Source: Patulibacter medicamentivorans (GTDB taxonomy: Bacteria > Actinomycetota > Thermoleophilia > Solirubrobacterales > Solirubrobacteraceae). Taken from it: a stretch of 41,027 bases of DNA. The DNA lies in NCBI RefSeq assembly GCF_000240225.1, contig NZ_AGUD01000210.1, positions 1 to 41,027 on the forward strand. The letters run 5' to 3'. A program made the translations under genes and the position numbers. Shown here one piece after another: positions 24,989 through 33,360 of this stretch. How positions within the stretch are numbered: position 1 is the stretch's first letter; each line of letters begins with the position of its first letter. The notes under the pieces are model-generated. The model saw nothing but the letters and a program-made list of their open reading frames with translations. It was not told the DNA's origin and did no database searches.

Positions 24989-25057
24989 ATGGTCCGTTCG
25001 CCGTCGCGGCTCCCTCTCGCGGCGGCACTCTCCCTCTCGGACCGAACGCCGTCATGA
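24989..25057 (+). CDS. Leader peptide ORF overlapping cysH
   Basis: A 22-codon frame starts at ATG 24989 and ends with TGA at 25055-25057, sharing ATGA with the cysH start. The peptide is rich in Ser (5) and Leu (4). cysH itself has no good Shine-Dalgarno, so coupling to this frame would explain its translation. It spans the hairpins described next, an arrangement used by ribosome-mediated attenuators. It is unproven: the frame is short and its own start has only a -10-like box nearby. Confidence 0.35.
   Translation: MVRSPSRLPLAAALSLSDRTPS
24991..25043 (+). promoter_or_regulatory. cysH leader RNA structure
   Basis: GGTCCG (24991-24996) pairs with CGGACC (25038-25043). Inside it GCCGTCGCG (25000-25008) pairs with CGCGGCGGC (25018-25026) with one G-U pair. 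The decamer CTCCCTCTCG occurs twice, 20 nt apart (25010 and 25030), once in each loop region. Confidence 0.4.
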
Positions 25058-25755
25058 GCCTCATCTCCGACAACCCGGCGACCGCCGCCCCGGCCGACCT
25101 CGTGCTTCCCGACCTCGAGGCCGCGTCGGCCGCCGAGGTCGTGGCCTGGGCGCTGGACGAGTTCCACCCGGGGATCGCGCTCGCCTGCTCGTTCCAGAAG
25201 GAGGAGGCGGTGCTGCTGGACCTGGTCTTCGAGGCTCGTCCGGACGCGCGGGTCTTCGCGCTCGACACCGGCCTGCTGTTCGACCAGACCTACGACCTCT
25301 GGAAGCAGGTCGAGGAGCGCTACTCGACCACGATCGAGCGCTGGCAGGGGCCGACGCTGGCCGAGCAGGCCGCTCGCCACGGCGACAAGCTGTGGGCGAC
25401 GAACCCGTCGCAGTGCTGCGGGATCCGCAAGGTCGAGCCGCTGCGCCGCGGCCTCTCGACGCTCGACGCCTGGGTCACCGGCATCCGCCGCGACCAGTCG
25501 CCGGCCCGCGCCGGCGCCGCCAAGGTCGAGTGGGACGACCAGTTCGGCCTGGTCAAGGTCAACCCGCTGGCCGACTGGAGCGACAAGGACGTCTGGCGCG
25601 AGATCGCCAAGCGCGACCTGCCCTACAACCCGCTCCACGACCAGGGCTACGCGTCGATCGGCTGCGTCCCGTGCACGCGCCCCGGCGAGGGTCGCGAGGG
25701 CCGCTGGGCCGGCAGCGACAAGGTCGAGTGCGGGCTGCACCAAGAGGACGCCTAG
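25054..25755 (+). CDS. cysH: Assimilatory APS reductase, 4Fe-4S type
   Basis: A 233-aa reductase that converts activated sulfate to sulfite. It has the CSFQKEE loop, DTGLLFDQTY, and both Cys pairs that bind the 4Fe-4S cluster: C121-C122 (SQCCGIRK) and C204/C207 (CVPC). The catalytic Cys226 lies in the C-terminal VECGLH. Cluster-bearing CysH proteins generally use APS, whereas those without it use PAPS, so sulfate reduction here likely bypasses PAPS. It heads the operon cysH-TSUP-cysD-cysN and lies behind the tandem operator. Confidence 0.95.
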   Translation: MSLISDNPATAAPADLVLPDLEAASAAEVVAWALDEFHPGIALACSFQKEEAVLLDLVFEARPDARVFALDTGLLFDQTYDLWKQVEERYSTTIERWQGPTLAEQAARHGDKLWATNPSQCCGIRKVEPLRRGLSTLDAWVTGIRRDQSPARAGAAKVEWDDQFGLVKVNPLADWSDKDVWREIAKRDLPYNPLHDQGYASIGCVPCTRPGEGREGRWAGSDKVECGLHQEDA

Positions 25756-25785
25756 TGCGCGTCGGCGAGCGTTCGGGGCGCTGAC

Positions 25786-26673
25786 GTGGAGCCGCAGTAC
25801 ATCGGCTTCGGCCTGCTGGTCGGGGTCCTGGTCGGCCTGACCGGGATCGGCGGCGGGTCGCTGATGACGCCGCTGCTGATCCTCGGCGGCGGGGTGCCGC
25901 CGGCGATGGCGATCGGCACCGACCTGGCCTACGGCGCGATCACCAAGACCGTCGGCGGCTGGCGCCACCTGAAGATCGGGACCGTCGACCTGGGCGTCTC
26001 GAAGTGGCTGGCCTTCGGCTCGGTCCCGGGATCGCTGGTCGGCGTCTGGCTGACCCACCAGCTCCAGGGCTGGGTCGGCGCGCGGTTCGACGACGTGCTG
26101 CTGGTCGGCGTCGCGGTCGCGCTGTCGATCGTCGCCGCGGCGATCCTCTACCGGGTGCTGTTCATGCCGGGCGCCGCCGACCGCGAGCGGCACACCGTGA
26201 CGCTGTCGCGCCGGGTCAAGGTCCAGGCGGTCACGATCGGGGCCGTGATGGGCGCGATCCTCGGCATGACCTCGGTCGGCTCCGGGGCGCTGATCGGGCT
26301 GGCCCTGATCCTCGTCTTCCGGCTGACGCCCCACCGGGTCGTCGGCACCGACGTCTTCCACGCCGCGATCCTGCTCTGGACCGCGGCCCTCGCCCACGGC
26401 GTCGCCGGCAACGTCGACCTGGTCCTGACCGGGACGTTGCTGCTCGGCTCGATCCCCGGGGTCTGGATCGGCACCTGGCTGCTGCCGCGGGTCCCGGCGG
26501 CGGGCCTGCGCCCGGCGCTGGCGTGCGTGCTGCTGGCCAGCGCGCTGGCCGTGCTGTCGAAGGCCGGCGCCGAGATCCCGCCGTGGGTCATCATCAGCGC
26601 CCCCATGGCCGCCGGCTGCACCGCCGCGATCGTCCACCGTCGTCGCACCCGCCTGGAGGCGGTTCCCGCATGA
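25786..26673 (+). CDS. TSUP (TauE/SafE) family membrane transporter
   Basis: A 295-aa protein with about seven or eight membrane helices. The glycine-rich family motif GLTGIGGGSLMTPLL lies near residues 18-32, and its internal repeat is near 165-180 (GMTSVGSGALIG). Family members move sulfite, sulfate, thiosulfate or organosulfonates. Sitting between cysH and cysD, it may import sulfate or export surplus sulfite; direction cannot be told. GTG 25786 is the start, 30 bp after cysH. Its stop overlaps the cysD ATG (ATGA). No CysTWA or SulP sulfate importer is seen in the window. Confidence 0.9.
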   Translation: MEPQYIGFGLLVGVLVGLTGIGGGSLMTPLLILGGGVPPAMAIGTDLAYGAITKTVGGWRHLKIGTVDLGVSKWLAFGSVPGSLVGVWLTHQLQGWVGARFDDVLLVGVAVALSIVAAAILYRVLFMPGAADRERHTVTLSRRVKVQAVTIGAVMGAILGMTSVGSGALIGLALILVFRLTPHRVVGTDVFHAAILLWTAALAHGVAGNVDLVLTGTLLLGSIPGVWIGTWLLPRVPAAGLRPALACVLLASALAVLSKAGAEIPPWVIISAPMAAGCTAAIVHRRRTRLEAVPA

Positions 26674-27611
26674 GCACCTCGTCCGCATCCGCCACCGGCG
26701 GGCTCTCCAAGATCCGCGCCCTCGAGGCCGAGGCGATCCACGTGATGCGCGAGGTCGCCGCGGAGTTCGAGCGCCCGGCGCTGCTGTTCTCCGGCGGCAA
26801 GGACTCGATCGTGCTGCTGCGGCTGGCGGAGAAGGCCTTCCGCCCCGGTCGCTTCCCGTTCCCGCTGGTCCACGTCGACACCGGGCACAACTTCCCCGAG
26901 GTGATCGAGTTCCGCGACCGGCGGGTCGCCGAGCTCGGCGAGCGGCTGATCGTCGCCCACGTCCAGGACACGATCGACGCCGGCCGGGTCGCCGACGGCT
27001 TCGACACCGACCAGCTGAAGGGCTCCCGCAACCAGCAGCAGACGCAGACGCTGCTGGACTGCATCGAGGAGCACCGCTTCGACGCCTGCTTCGGCGGGGC
27101 CCGCCGCGACGAGGAGCGGGCGCGGGCGAAGGAGCGGATCATGAGCTTCCGCGACGACTTCGGCGGCTGGGACCCGAAGAACCAGCGACCCGAGCTGTGG
27201 AACCTGTTCAACACCCGGCTGCGGCAGGGCGAGAACGTGCGCGTGTTCCCGATCTCGAACTGGACCGAGCTCGACGTCTGGCAGTACATCGCGGAGGAGC
27301 AGCTGGAGCTGCCGCCGATCTACTTCGCCCACGAGCGCGACGTCGTCCGCCGCGACGGGATGCTCTACGCGATCAGCGAGTTCCTGCAGCCGCGCGAGGG
27401 CGAGGGCGAGGTTGCCGAGCGCCTCAGCGTCCGCTACCGGACCGTCGGCGACCTGACGATCACCGGCGCGGTCGAGTCGACCGCGACCACGCTCGAGCAC
27501 GTGGTCGCCGAGATCGCCGCGACCCGGGTGACCGAGCGGGGCGAGACCCGCGCCGACGACCGCGCCTCCGAGGCCGCGATGGAGGACCGCAAGGTCCAGG
27601 GGTACTTCTAG
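26670..27611 (+). CDS. cysD: Sulfate adenylyltransferase small subunit
   Basis: A 313-aa PP-loop ATP pyrophosphatase that adenylates sulfate to APS. The nucleotide loop LLFSGGKDSIVLL is at about 43-55. HVDTGHNFPEVIEFRD, FGGARRDEERARAKER, WNLFNTR and FPISNWTELDVW are standard CysD blocks, and the protein ends with DRKVQGYF. The start overlaps the transporter stop and its own stop overlaps the cysN start, so the three are translated as a chain. CysN supplies the GTPase that drives the reaction. Confidence 0.97.
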   Translation: MSTSSASATGGLSKIRALEAEAIHVMREVAAEFERPALLFSGGKDSIVLLRLAEKAFRPGRFPFPLVHVDTGHNFPEVIEFRDRRVAELGERLIVAHVQDTIDAGRVADGFDTDQLKGSRNQQQTQTLLDCIEEHRFDACFGGARRDEERARAKERIMSFRDDFGGWDPKNQRPELWNLFNTRLRQGENVRVFPISNWTELDVWQYIAEEQLELPPIYFAHERDVVRRDGMLYAISEFLQPREGEGEVAERLSVRYRTVGDLTITGAVESTATTLEHVVAEIAATRVTERGETRADDRASEAAMEDRKVQGYF

Positions 27612-28966
27612 TGTCCGACCTGTACGCCGACGTCACCCGCGACGAGCGCCCCGCCGACCTGCTGCGCGTCGCCACCGCCGGCTCCGTCGACGACGGCAAG
27701 TCGACGCTGATCGGGCGCCTGCTCTACGACACCAAGCAGGTCCTGGCCGACCAGCTGGCCCAGGTCGAGGCGGCCTCGGTCCGCCGTCACGGCGAGGGCG
27801 TCGTCGACCTCTCGCTGCTGACCGACGGCCTGCGCGCCGAGCGCGAGCAGGGGATCACGATCGACGTCGCCTACCGCTACTTCACGACCGGCGACCGCAG
27901 CTTCATCCTGGCCGACACCCCCGGCCACCTGCAGTACACGCGCAACATGGTCACCGGCGCCTCGACCGCCGACCTGGCGATCGTGCTCGTCGACGCCCGC
28001 AACGGCGTGGTCGAGCAGACCCGGCGGCACACCTTCATCTCGGCGCTGCTCGGGCTACGGCACGTGACCTTCGCCGTCAACAAGATGGACCTCGTCGACT
28101 GGGACGAGCAGCGCTTCCGCGAGATCGAGGCCGAGACGACGCGGATGTCCGCGCAGCTCGGGATCCCCGACATCCACGTGATCCCGATCAGCGCGCTGGA
28201 GGGGACCAACGTCGTCGATCGCGGCGCCTCGCCCGACTGGTACCGCGCCGACGGCGAGCACCCGACGCTGCTGGAGCACCTGCAGACCGTCGAGGTCGCC
28301 AGCGACCGCAACCTCACCGACCTGCGGTTCCCGGTCCAGTGGGTGATCCGGCCCGGTGGCGGGAGTGGCGGCGGGGACGCCATCGCGGCGGCGAGCCACG
28401 ACCTGCACGACTACCGCGGCTACGCCGGCCAGGTCGCCGGCGGGGTCCTCCGCCCCGGCGACGCGGTCCAGGTCCTGCCCTCGGGCGCCCGCTCGACGAT
28501 CGCGCGGATCGAGACGCTCGACGGCGACCTCGACGAGGCCGCTCCGCCGCTGTCGGTGACGGTCCACCTGGCCGACGACGTCGACGTCAGCCGCGGCGAC
28601 GTGATCGCCGGGATCGGGGACGAGGCCACGGGCGGCACGCCGCCGCAGGTCCTGCGCGAGCTCGAGGCCGACGTCTGCTGGATGAGCGACCGGCCGCTGC
28701 GTCCCGGCGCCCGGCTGCTGATCAAGCACACGACGACGACCACCGCCGCGCGCGTCGAGGCGCTGCTGGATCACGTCGACCTGCACACGCTGGAGCGCCA
28801 CGCCGACGCCCCGGCCGAGCTGGGCCTGAACGAGATCGGGCGCATCCGGCTGCGCGTCAAGCGCCCGCTGATCGCCGATCCCTACGACCGCGACCGCCAG
28901 ACCGGGGCCTTCATCCTGATCGACGAGGGCACGAACGACACGGTCGCCGGCGGCATGATCCGCTGA
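27611..28966 (+). CDS. cysN: Sulfate adenylyltransferase large subunit (GTPase)
   Basis: A 451-aa translational GTPase relative. G1 is TAGSVDDGKST near residue 24, G3 is ADTPGHLQYTRNMVTGAS and G4 is NKMDLVDW. Two EF-Tu-like beta domains follow. It ends without a fused APS kinase, unlike the CysNC form of some bacteria; CysC is a separate gene at 20307. GTG overlaps the cysD stop by one base (TAGTG). Within the G-domain to domain-2 boundary, a short Gly/Ser insertion (GGGSGGG) is present. Confidence 0.96.
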   Translation: MSDLYADVTRDERPADLLRVATAGSVDDGKSTLIGRLLYDTKQVLADQLAQVEAASVRRHGEGVVDLSLLTDGLRAEREQGITIDVAYRYFTTGDRSFILADTPGHLQYTRNMVTGASTADLAIVLVDARNGVVEQTRRHTFISALLGLRHVTFAVNKMDLVDWDEQRFREIEAETTRMSAQLGIPDIHVIPISALEGTNVVDRGASPDWYRADGEHPTLLEHLQTVEVASDRNLTDLRFPVQWVIRPGGGSGGGDAIAAASHDLHDYRGYAGQVAGGVLRPGDAVQVLPSGARSTIARIETLDGDLDEAAPPLSVTVHLADDVDVSRGDVIAGIGDEATGGTPPQVLRELEADVCWMSDRPLRPGARLLIKHTTTTTAARVEALLDHVDLHTLERHADAPAELGLNEIGRIRLRVKRPLIADPYDRDRQTGAFILIDEGTNDTVAGGMIR

Positions 28967-28970
28967 GCGG

Positions 28971-31232
28971 CTAGTCGTCGTCGGTCCCGCGCGCCGCCCG
29001 CTCGATGCCGAGACGGTCGCTGATCGTCTCGGCATCGGCCGGGCGCGCCAGCGCGTGGCCCTGGCCGACCTCGACGCCGAGCTCCAGCAGTGCGGTGATC
29101 GTCGTCTCGCGCTCGATCCCCTCGGCGGTGACGCTGGCCCGCAGCTCGGTCGCGACCTGGACCACGGCGCGGACGATCGCGCGGTCGGTGTCGGACTCCG
29201 CCACCCGCTCGACCAGGTCGCCGTCGAGCTTGATGTGGTCCAGGCGGACGTTGCGCAGGTGGGCGAGGCTGGAGAAGCGGGCGCCGAAGTCGTCGAGCGC
29301 CAGCCGCACGCCCGCGTCCTGCAGCCGCCGCAGGGTGTCGATCGCGTCGGCGTCGTGCTCGAGCATCGTCGCCTCCGAGATCTCGAGCTCGAGCGCCGCG
29401 GGCGGCAGGCCGTGGTGCTCCAGCCGCTGCAGCACCAGCGTCGCGTAGTCGAGCGACCGCAGCTCCTCGGCGCTGACGTTGACCGCCGCCGGCGCCAGCG
29501 TGCCCGCGGCGCGCCAGGTCGCGGTCTGCCGCAGCGTCTGGTCGAGCACCACCCGTCCCAGCTCCGAGATCGACCCGGTCGCGGCCGCCACCGGCACGAA
29601 GTCCGACGGCGCCACCGGTCCGAGGTCGTCGTCGACCCAGCGGGCGAGCGTCTCGATCCCGACCACGGTCCGGGTCACGAGGTGCACCAGCGGCTGGTAG
29701 ACCACCTGCAGCCGGCCGTCGGCCAGCGCTCGCGGCAGCCGTTCCTCGATCGCCATCCGGACCCGCGCCCGGTCGGCCAGCGGCGGCGAGAAGACCTCGC
29801 TGCCGGAGCGCCGGTCCTTGGCCGCCAGCATCGCCAGGTCGGCCGCGCGAACCAGGTCGTCGACCGTCTGGCCGTCGCGCGGCGCGACGGCGATCCCGGT
29901 GTTGGTGCGGACGCTGACCCGGTGGTCGTCGAGCGGCACCGGCTGCGCCAGCGCCCCGTCGATGTCGCCCAGCAGCAGCCGGGCCGCGCGCTCGTCGGCG
30001 CCCGGCAGGACCAGGACGAAGTCGTCGCCGCCGTAGCGGAACGCGGCCGGCCCGTCGGGCGGCGCCGCGGCCCCGAGGGTCGCGCGCAGGCGCTCGCCGA
30101 TCTCGCTCAGCAGCCGGTCGCCGGCCTGGTGGCCGAGCGCGTCGTTGATCCGCTTGAAGGCGTCCAGGTCCAGGAAGACCACGGCGACCTGCCCGCCGGT
30201 CGCCGCCAGCGCGCCCTCGAGATGCTCCGTCATCGCGGCCCGGTTGCCGAGGCCGGTGACCGCGTCGCGGTACGCCAGGCGGTGCATCGAGGCGGCGGTC
30301 TCGTGCCGCTCGCTGACGTCGCGGAACAGCCCCTGGAGGACGCGCCGCCCGTCGTGCTCGACGATCCCGGCCGTGATCTCGACCGGGATCCGGCGGCCGT
30401 CGCGGTGCAGGACCGTCCCCGACGTCGGGGCCCCGGTCCGTCCCCGCGCGCGCTTGGTGAACGCGGCCGCCCGCGCCGGCTGGTCGTCGTCGGGGTGGAG
30501 GTCGAGGAACGGCCGGCCGACGATCTGGGCGCGGCTGCTGCCGATCAGCTCCTCGCCGGCGGCGTTGACGTCGACGATCACCCCGCTGCCCGGGTCGGCC
30601 AGAAAGATCGCGTCGCGTGCGTGGTGGAAGAGCGCCTGGTGCCAGCGGTGGCTCTCGGTTGCCGCCTCGAGCGCGCGGGCGTACGAGTAGGCCGCGGCCG
30701 CGATCCGCCCGGCGGCCTCCAGCACGGTCAGCTCCTCCGCCGCCCAGTGGCGGACCTCGCGGGTCGCGTCGACGGCCAGCCCGCTGTGGATCGACAGCCG
30801 CCGCTCGGGGCCCGGCGCGTCGGCGGTCCGGCCGAGCGGCACCAGCACGCAGGAGCGGACGTCGGCCGCTTCCAGCAGCTCGCGCTCGCGCGCCGCCGCG
30901 TCCGGCAGCGCGGAGACGTCGTCGATCGCGACCGAGTCCCCGGCCTCGAAGCGGGCGTCGCGCCAGGGCAGCCGCTCGCGGATCGCGCGCGGGCCCTCGG
31001 GCATCCGCGGCGCCACCCCGTCGGCGGTCCACTCGACCAGCACCGCGCGCGACTCCTCGGCGAGCGCCAGGTAGAGGATCACGCGATCGACGCCGAGCCC
31101 GGCCCCGAGCTCGGCGGCGGCCTCGCGGGCAGCGTCGGCGAAGGCCCCGGGACCCGCCTCGGAGAAGCGGATCGCCCAGGCCGCGACCAACTCGGCCTCG
31201 CGAGCGGTCCGTGGCGCGGCACCGCCATCCAT
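28971..31232 (-). CDS. GAF-PAS-GGDEF-EAL cyclic-di-GMP protein
   Basis: A 753-aa soluble signalling protein. A GAF-like domain (about 20-185) is followed by a PAS domain (about 195-310, ALFHHARDAIFLADP to VLQGLFRDVSERHE). The GGDEF domain (about 315-480) has the active-site form GGDDF at 401-405, and the EAL domain runs from about 495 to 745. The EAL motif reads E527-T-L. The other metal and catalytic positions are present: NVSAEEL, LEISEA, LDDFGARFSSL, IKLDGDLV and TAEGIE. Both diguanylate cyclase and phosphodiesterase activity are therefore possible. ATG 31232 is preceded by a TAGAAC -10-like box. It has no link to the convergent sulfate operon apart from abutting it. Confidence 0.94.
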   Translation of the reverse strand: MDGGAAPRTAREAELVAAWAIRFSEAGPGAFADAAREAAAELGAGLGVDRVILYLALAEESRAVLVEWTADGVAPRMPEGPRAIRERLPWRDARFEAGDSVAIDDVSALPDAAARERELLEAADVRSCVLVPLGRTADAPGPERRLSIHSGLAVDATREVRHWAAEELTVLEAAGRIAAAAYSYARALEAATESHRWHQALFHHARDAIFLADPGSGVIVDVNAAGEELIGSSRAQIVGRPFLDLHPDDDQPARAAAFTKRARGRTGAPTSGTVLHRDGRRIPVEITAGIVEHDGRRVLQGLFRDVSERHETAASMHRLAYRDAVTGLGNRAAMTEHLEGALAATGGQVAVVFLDLDAFKRINDALGHQAGDRLLSEIGERLRATLGAAAPPDGPAAFRYGGDDFVLVLPGADERAARLLLGDIDGALAQPVPLDDHRVSVRTNTGIAVAPRDGQTVDDLVRAADLAMLAAKDRRSGSEVFSPPLADRARVRMAIEERLPRALADGRLQVVYQPLVHLVTRTVVGIETLARWVDDDLGPVAPSDFVPVAAATGSISELGRVVLDQTLRQTATWRAAGTLAPAAVNVSAEELRSLDYATLVLQRLEHHGLPPAALELEISEATMLEHDADAIDTLRRLQDAGVRLALDDFGARFSSLAHLRNVRLDHIKLDGDLVERVAESDTDRAIVRAVVQVATELRASVTAEGIERETTITALLELGVEVGQGHALARPADAETISDRLGIERAARGTDDD
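29004..29036. terminator. Perfect 12-bp inverted repeat just past cysN, inside the opposing gene
   Basis: GATGCCGAGACG and CGTCTCGGCATC flank a 9-nt loop, 38 bp after the cysN stop. They lie within the last codons of the convergent GGDEF-EAL gene. With only 4 bp between the two stop codons, this is the best candidate terminator for the sulfate operon. Confidence 0.5.
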
Positions 31233-31249
31233 GCAGGAGTTCTACTGCA
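31232..31249 (-). promoter_or_regulatory. -10-like box and short inverted repeat before the GGDEF-EAL gene
   Basis: On minus, TAGAAC (31239-31244) ends 6 nt before the ATG. It lies within TGCAG-N8-CTGCA, a short dyad (31232-31249) that could be an operator at the start site. Confidence 0.35.
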
Positions 31250-31384
31250 CTCGACGATCTGCCCGAGCGGGCGGGGTCCGCGAGGCGGCTGCATGCCCCG
31301 TCCTGGCGTCGCGTCGAGCGGCCGGCCCCCCGCCGACCGGTGGGGACCCCACCGTCCGCGCGGCCTCGACGGACGGGGATCGAA

Positions 31385-31390
31385 TAGCCT
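31385..31390 (+). promoter_or_regulatory. -10 box (TAGCCT) of the carboxylase alpha gene
   Basis: TAGCCT ends 10 nt before the ATG at 31401, the same spacing as at the beta-subunit gene, suggesting that both have near-leaderless messages. Confidence 0.5.
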
Positions 31391-31400
31391 TGCCGCGCTC

Positions 31401-33194
31401 ATGTTCGGGAAGATCCTGGTCGCCAATCGTGGCGAGATCGCCATCCGCGTCATCCGCGCCTGTGAGGAGTTGGGGATCAAGACGGTCGCCGTCTACTCCG
31501 AGCTCGATCGCGATGCGCTGCACGTCCAGCGCGCCGATGAGGCGTACCTGCTGGGCCCGGCGGAGGCGTCCGCCAGCTACCTGAACGTCGACCGGATCAT
31601 CGAGGTGGTCAAGGAGTCCGGCGCCGAGGCGGTCCACCCCGGCTACGGCTTCCTGGCCGAGAACGCGCCGTTCGCGCAGCGGCTGGCGGACGAGGGGATC
31701 GTCTTCATCGGTCCGCCCGCGTCGGCGATCGACGCGATGGGCTCGAAGACCAAGGCCCGCGAGCTGATGCAGAAGGCCGGCGTGCCGATCGTGCCGGGGA
31801 CGACCGACTCGGTCGACACCTACGAGGACGCGCTGCGGATCGCCAGGGACGAGATCGGCTACCCGGTCGCGGTCAAGGCGGCGTCGGGCGGCGGTGGCAA
31901 GGGCTTCCGGGTCGCGCTGACCGAGGACAAGCTGAAGGACGCCTACGAGGGCGCCAGCCGCGAGGGCGAGAAGTTCTTCTCCGACGGCACGGTCTACCTG
32001 GAGCGGTACCTGCCGAACCCGCGCCACGTCGAGGTCCAGATCATCGCCGACACCCACGGCAACGTGATCCACCTGGGCGAGCGCGACTGCTCGATCCAGC
32101 GCCGCCACCAGAAGCTGATCGAGGAGGCCCCGGCGCCGCCGTGGGTCGTCGACGAGGCGCTGCGCCAGAAGATCGGCGAGATCGGCATCAACGCCGCCAA
32201 GGCCGTCGACTACGTCGGCGCGGGCACGATCGAGGGGATGCTCCAGGACGGGGAGTACTTCTTCCTCGAGATGAACACCCGCGTGCAGGTCGAGCACTGC
32301 GTGACCGAGATGGTCACCGGCATCGACATCGTCAAGCAGGGCATCAAGGCCGCCGCCGGCCTGCCGCTGGACTACGCGCAGGAGGACGTGGTCCTGCGCG
32401 GCCACGCGATCGAGGCCCGGATCAACGCCGAGTCGGCGCCGATGAACTTCGCCCCGACCCCGGGCGCGATCGGCCGCTACCTGGAGCCGTCCGGCCCCGG
32501 CGTCCGCGTCGACTCCGGCGTCGGCGCCGGCGGCGTCGTCTCGCCCCAGTACGACCCGATGGTCGCCAAGCTGATCGTCTGGGACGAGGATCGCGAGCAG
32601 GCCACGAAGCGGATGCTGCGCGCGCTCTCGGAGTACGAGATCGAGGGCCTCACGACCCTGCTCCCGTTCCACCAGGCGATCTTCGCGACCGACAACTGGG
32701 CCAAGGCCTCGACCTGCTCCGAGCTGCTCGAGGACAAGGACTGGCTGAAGTCGACCGCACCCGCCGAGCCGGTCGTCCCGATCGACCTCGAGGACGACGA
32801 GACGGTCAGCCACGACTACGTCGTCGAGGTCTCCGGCCGCAAGTTCGACGTCAAGGTCCACGGCGCGGCCTTCGGTCCGGTCGCCTCGGCCAACGGCAGC
32901 GCGGCCGCCGCGCCGGGCAAGAAGGCCAAGCGCAGCGAGCGCAAGAAGTCCGCCGGCGGTGGCGCCGACGACCTGCCCTCCCCGATCCAGGGCAACATGT
33001 GGAAGGTCGTCGCCAAGGAGGGGCAGGAGGTCGCCGAGGGCGATCTGATCTGCATCATCGAGGCGATGAAGATGGAGAACGAGATCACCGCCCACAAGGC
33101 CGGCACGATCACGACGCTCGCCGCCAAGGAGGGCGAGCCCATCAACACCGGCGACCTGATCGCGACGATCAAGAGCGCCGAGGCGGCCGAGTAG
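31401..33194 (+). CDS. Acyl-CoA carboxylase alpha subunit (biotin carboxylase plus biotin carrier)
   Basis: A 597-aa protein of the AccA3/PccA type. A biotin carboxylase domain covers about 1-445 (KILVANRGEIAIRVIRA, HPGYGFLAEN, the ATP-grasp loop KAASGGGGKGF, ERDCSIQRRHQK, FLEMNTRVQVEH). A linker rich in Lys and Ala follows, then a biotinyl domain with the biotin Lys557 in EAMKMENE. It uses ATP and bicarbonate to carboxylate biotin for the beta subunit, for which 6944-8518 is the candidate in this window. It is a single gene with its own -10 box and a strong terminator. Confidence 0.96.
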   Translation: MFGKILVANRGEIAIRVIRACEELGIKTVAVYSELDRDALHVQRADEAYLLGPAEASASYLNVDRIIEVVKESGAEAVHPGYGFLAENAPFAQRLADEGIVFIGPPASAIDAMGSKTKARELMQKAGVPIVPGTTDSVDTYEDALRIARDEIGYPVAVKAASGGGGKGFRVALTEDKLKDAYEGASREGEKFFSDGTVYLERYLPNPRHVEVQIIADTHGNVIHLGERDCSIQRRHQKLIEEAPAPPWVVDEALRQKIGEIGINAAKAVDYVGAGTIEGMLQDGEYFFLEMNTRVQVEHCVTEMVTGIDIVKQGIKAAAGLPLDYAQEDVVLRGHAIEARINAESAPMNFAPTPGAIGRYLEPSGPGVRVDSGVGAGGVVSPQYDPMVAKLIVWDEDREQATKRMLRALSEYEIEGLTTLLPFHQAIFATDNWAKASTCSELLEDKDWLKSTAPAEPVVPIDLEDDETVSHDYVVEVSGRKFDVKVHGAAFGPVASANGSAAAAPGKKAKRSERKKSAGGGADDLPSPIQGNMWKVVAKEGQEVAEGDLICIIEAMKMENEITAHKAGTITTLAAKEGEPINTGDLIATIKSAEAAE

Positions 33195-33235
33195 CGGCAG
33201 CGCAGCTTCGACGGCGGTCGACGGCCGCCAGCCCA

Positions 33236-33275
33236 CGCAGGTTCGAACGGCGTCCCGACGGGCGCCGTTCCTGCG
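33236..33275 (+). terminator. Hairpin after the carboxylase alpha gene
   Basis: GAACGGCG and CGCCGTTC pair around TCCCGACGGG, which can close further. Outer CGCAG/CTGCG arms extend the stem past a 4-nt bulge. The hairpin lies 42 bp after the stop. Confidence 0.65.
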
Positions 33276-33289
33276 TTCCGGGCGGTCCC

Positions 33290-33317
33290 TTGACGAACCC
33301 GTTGATCGGAGTAATGT
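33290..33317 (+). promoter_or_regulatory. Sigma70-type promoter of the VOC dioxygenase-like gene
   Basis: TTGACG (33290-33295), a 16-bp spacer and TAATGT (33312-33317) form the clearest -35/-10 pair in the window. A start near 33324 leaves a leader of about 37 nt with GGGGA ahead of the ATG. Confidence 0.75.
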
Positions 33318-33330
33318 TGCCTACGCAACA
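33315..33330 (+). promoter_or_regulatory. MarR-like operator
   Basis: TGTTGC-CTAC-GCAACA, a perfect 6-bp-arm dyad, overlaps the end of the -10 and the predicted start site. The TTGC-N4-GCAA core is typical of MarR-family repressors that sense phenolic or quinone compounds. No MarR gene is in the window. Confidence 0.6.
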
Positions 33331-33360
33331 ACTTCTCCTCCGAATCGAACCGGGGACACC

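Noticed and set aside
23059-26688. 1200-codon minus-strand frame across cysI and cysH
   Set aside because: It runs through terminators and operators and has no recognisable domain, whereas cysI, cysH and the transporter are unmistakable on plus.
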